Positions 63,476 through 64,000 of a stretch of 64,000 bases of DNA are shown in pieces. The notes under the pieces were generated by a model. That model had not been told where the DNA came from, ran no database searches, and worked only from the letters and a program-made list of their open reading frames with translations. Source of the stretch: Pseudomonas moorei (GTDB lineage Bacteria; Pseudomonadota; Gammaproteobacteria; Pseudomonadales; Pseudomonadaceae). The stretch lies in NCBI RefSeq assembly GCF_008801475.1, contig NZ_VZPP01000002.1:124001-188000 (forward strand), read 5' to 3'. The number at the start of each line of letters is the position of its first letter. The first letter of the stretch is position 1. Made by a program: the position numbers and the translations under genes.

Positions 63476-64000
63476 ATGACCCAGGATCAACTCAAACAGG
63501 CAGTGGCTCAGGCCGCCGTCGACTTCATCCTCCCGAAACTCGATGACAAGAGCATCGTCGGGGTCGGCACCGGTTCCACCGCCAACTGCTTCATCGACGC
63601 CCTGGCCCAACACAAGGGTGCATTCGACGGCGCGGTCGCCAGCTCCGAAGCCACGGCCGCCCGTCTCAAGGGCCACGGCATTCCCGTGTACGAGCTTAAT
63701 ACCGTGAGCGATCTGGAGTTCTACGTCGACGGCGCCGATGAAAGCGACGAGCACCTTCACCTGATCAAGGGCGGCGGCGCAGCCCTGACCCGCGAAAAAA
63801 TCGTCGCGGCCGTGGCCAAGACCTTCATCTGCATCGCCGACGCCAGCAAGCTGGTGCCGGTACTGGGCACCTTCCCGCTGCCGGTGGAAGTGATCCCGAT
63901 GGCCCGCAGCCACGTGGCCCGCGAACTGGTGAAACTCGGCGGCGACCCGGTCTACCGTGAAGGCGTGCTGACCGACAACGGCAACATCATCCTCGACGTC
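63476..64000 (+). CDS. rpiA: Ribose-5-phosphate isomerase A, 3' end beyond window
   Basis: The first 175 residues of RpiA, which interconverts ribose-5-phosphate and ribulose-5-phosphate. [15 protein letters not shown] (phosphate loop), [20 protein letters not shown] with the catalytic Asp/Glu/Lys set, and IADASKLV follow in family order. ATG at 63476 after CTCGGAGCCCGC. About 50 residues are missing at the right edge. Synteny with ilvA matches P. aeruginosa. Confidence 0.96.
   Translation, partial: MTQDQLKQAVAQAAVDFILPKLDDKSIVGVGTGSTANCFIDALAQHKGAFDGAVASSEATAARLKGHGIPVYELNTVSDLEFYVDGADESDEHLHLIKGGGAALTREKIVAAVAKTFICIADASKLVPVLGTFPLPVEVIPMARSHVARELVKLGGDPVYREGVLTDNGNIILDV

Overview
The window is a chromosome segment of a Pseudomonas, most likely of the P. 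fluorescens group. The evidence is high-GC coding sequence, many REP/REPIN palindromes, a REP-associated transposase, and a core gene order (mutM, ilvD, folA, thyA, lgt, ptsP, rppH, ilvA, rpiA) that matches, in reverse, the mutM-to-rpiA region I remember from P. aeruginosa. There are no tRNA or rRNA genes and no CRISPR arrays that I can see.

Core left arm (1-23640): mutM (partial), an HDOD protein, rlmI, a RAYT gene between two REPINs, a Bcr/CflA-type exporter, ilvD, a phosphorylcholine phosphatase, a cystine symporter, folA, a DUF2868/GTPase pair, a 2-aminoethylphosphonate uptake and catabolism cluster, the metal efflux ATPase cadA with divergent cadR, and the 3' third of thyA. Core right arm (54137-64000): the 5' two thirds of thyA, lgt, a TauE/SafE permease, an NRDE protein, ptsP, rppH, a HAD phosphatase, a DUF2269 protein, ilvA and rpiA (partial).

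Between them lies a 30.5-kb genomic island (23641-54136) that splits thyA. Its borders are a 5-bp direct repeat (AGGCC), followed inward on both sides by an inverted CCCCCCTAC box and two TGCACATT motifs. Joining the host halves at one AGGCC restores a 323-codon thyA exactly in frame. The right end carries a four-gene operon of three large tyrosine recombinases plus a small HTH/coiled-coil protein, matching the ginABCD module of GInt-type islands. The unusual feature is the fifth gene: a complete but divergent thymidylate synthase whose GTG start overlaps the ginD stop by 4 bp. The element therefore breaks an important host gene and supplies its replacement from its own recombination operon.

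Island cargo, left to right: a two-HTH regulator; six small genes that include two tandem paralogue pairs and an orphan Phd/YefM-like antitoxin; a SIR2-HerA defence pair whose herA is frameshifted; an IS66 remnant; an orphan sdhC divergent from a TetR regulator; a truncated exonuclease; an MvaT-type xenogeneic silencer; an aromatic catabolic block (MFS uptake, muconate cycloisomerase, intradiol dioxygenase, IclR, cyclase-family hydrolase, maleylacetate reductase, LysR, salicylate hydroxylase, outer-membrane channel); and a CBS protein. The catabolic genes suggest that a substituted salicylate is converted through a catechol and maleylacetate to 3-oxoadipate. All ten REP elements seen lie in the core and none in the island, which fits recent acquisition.
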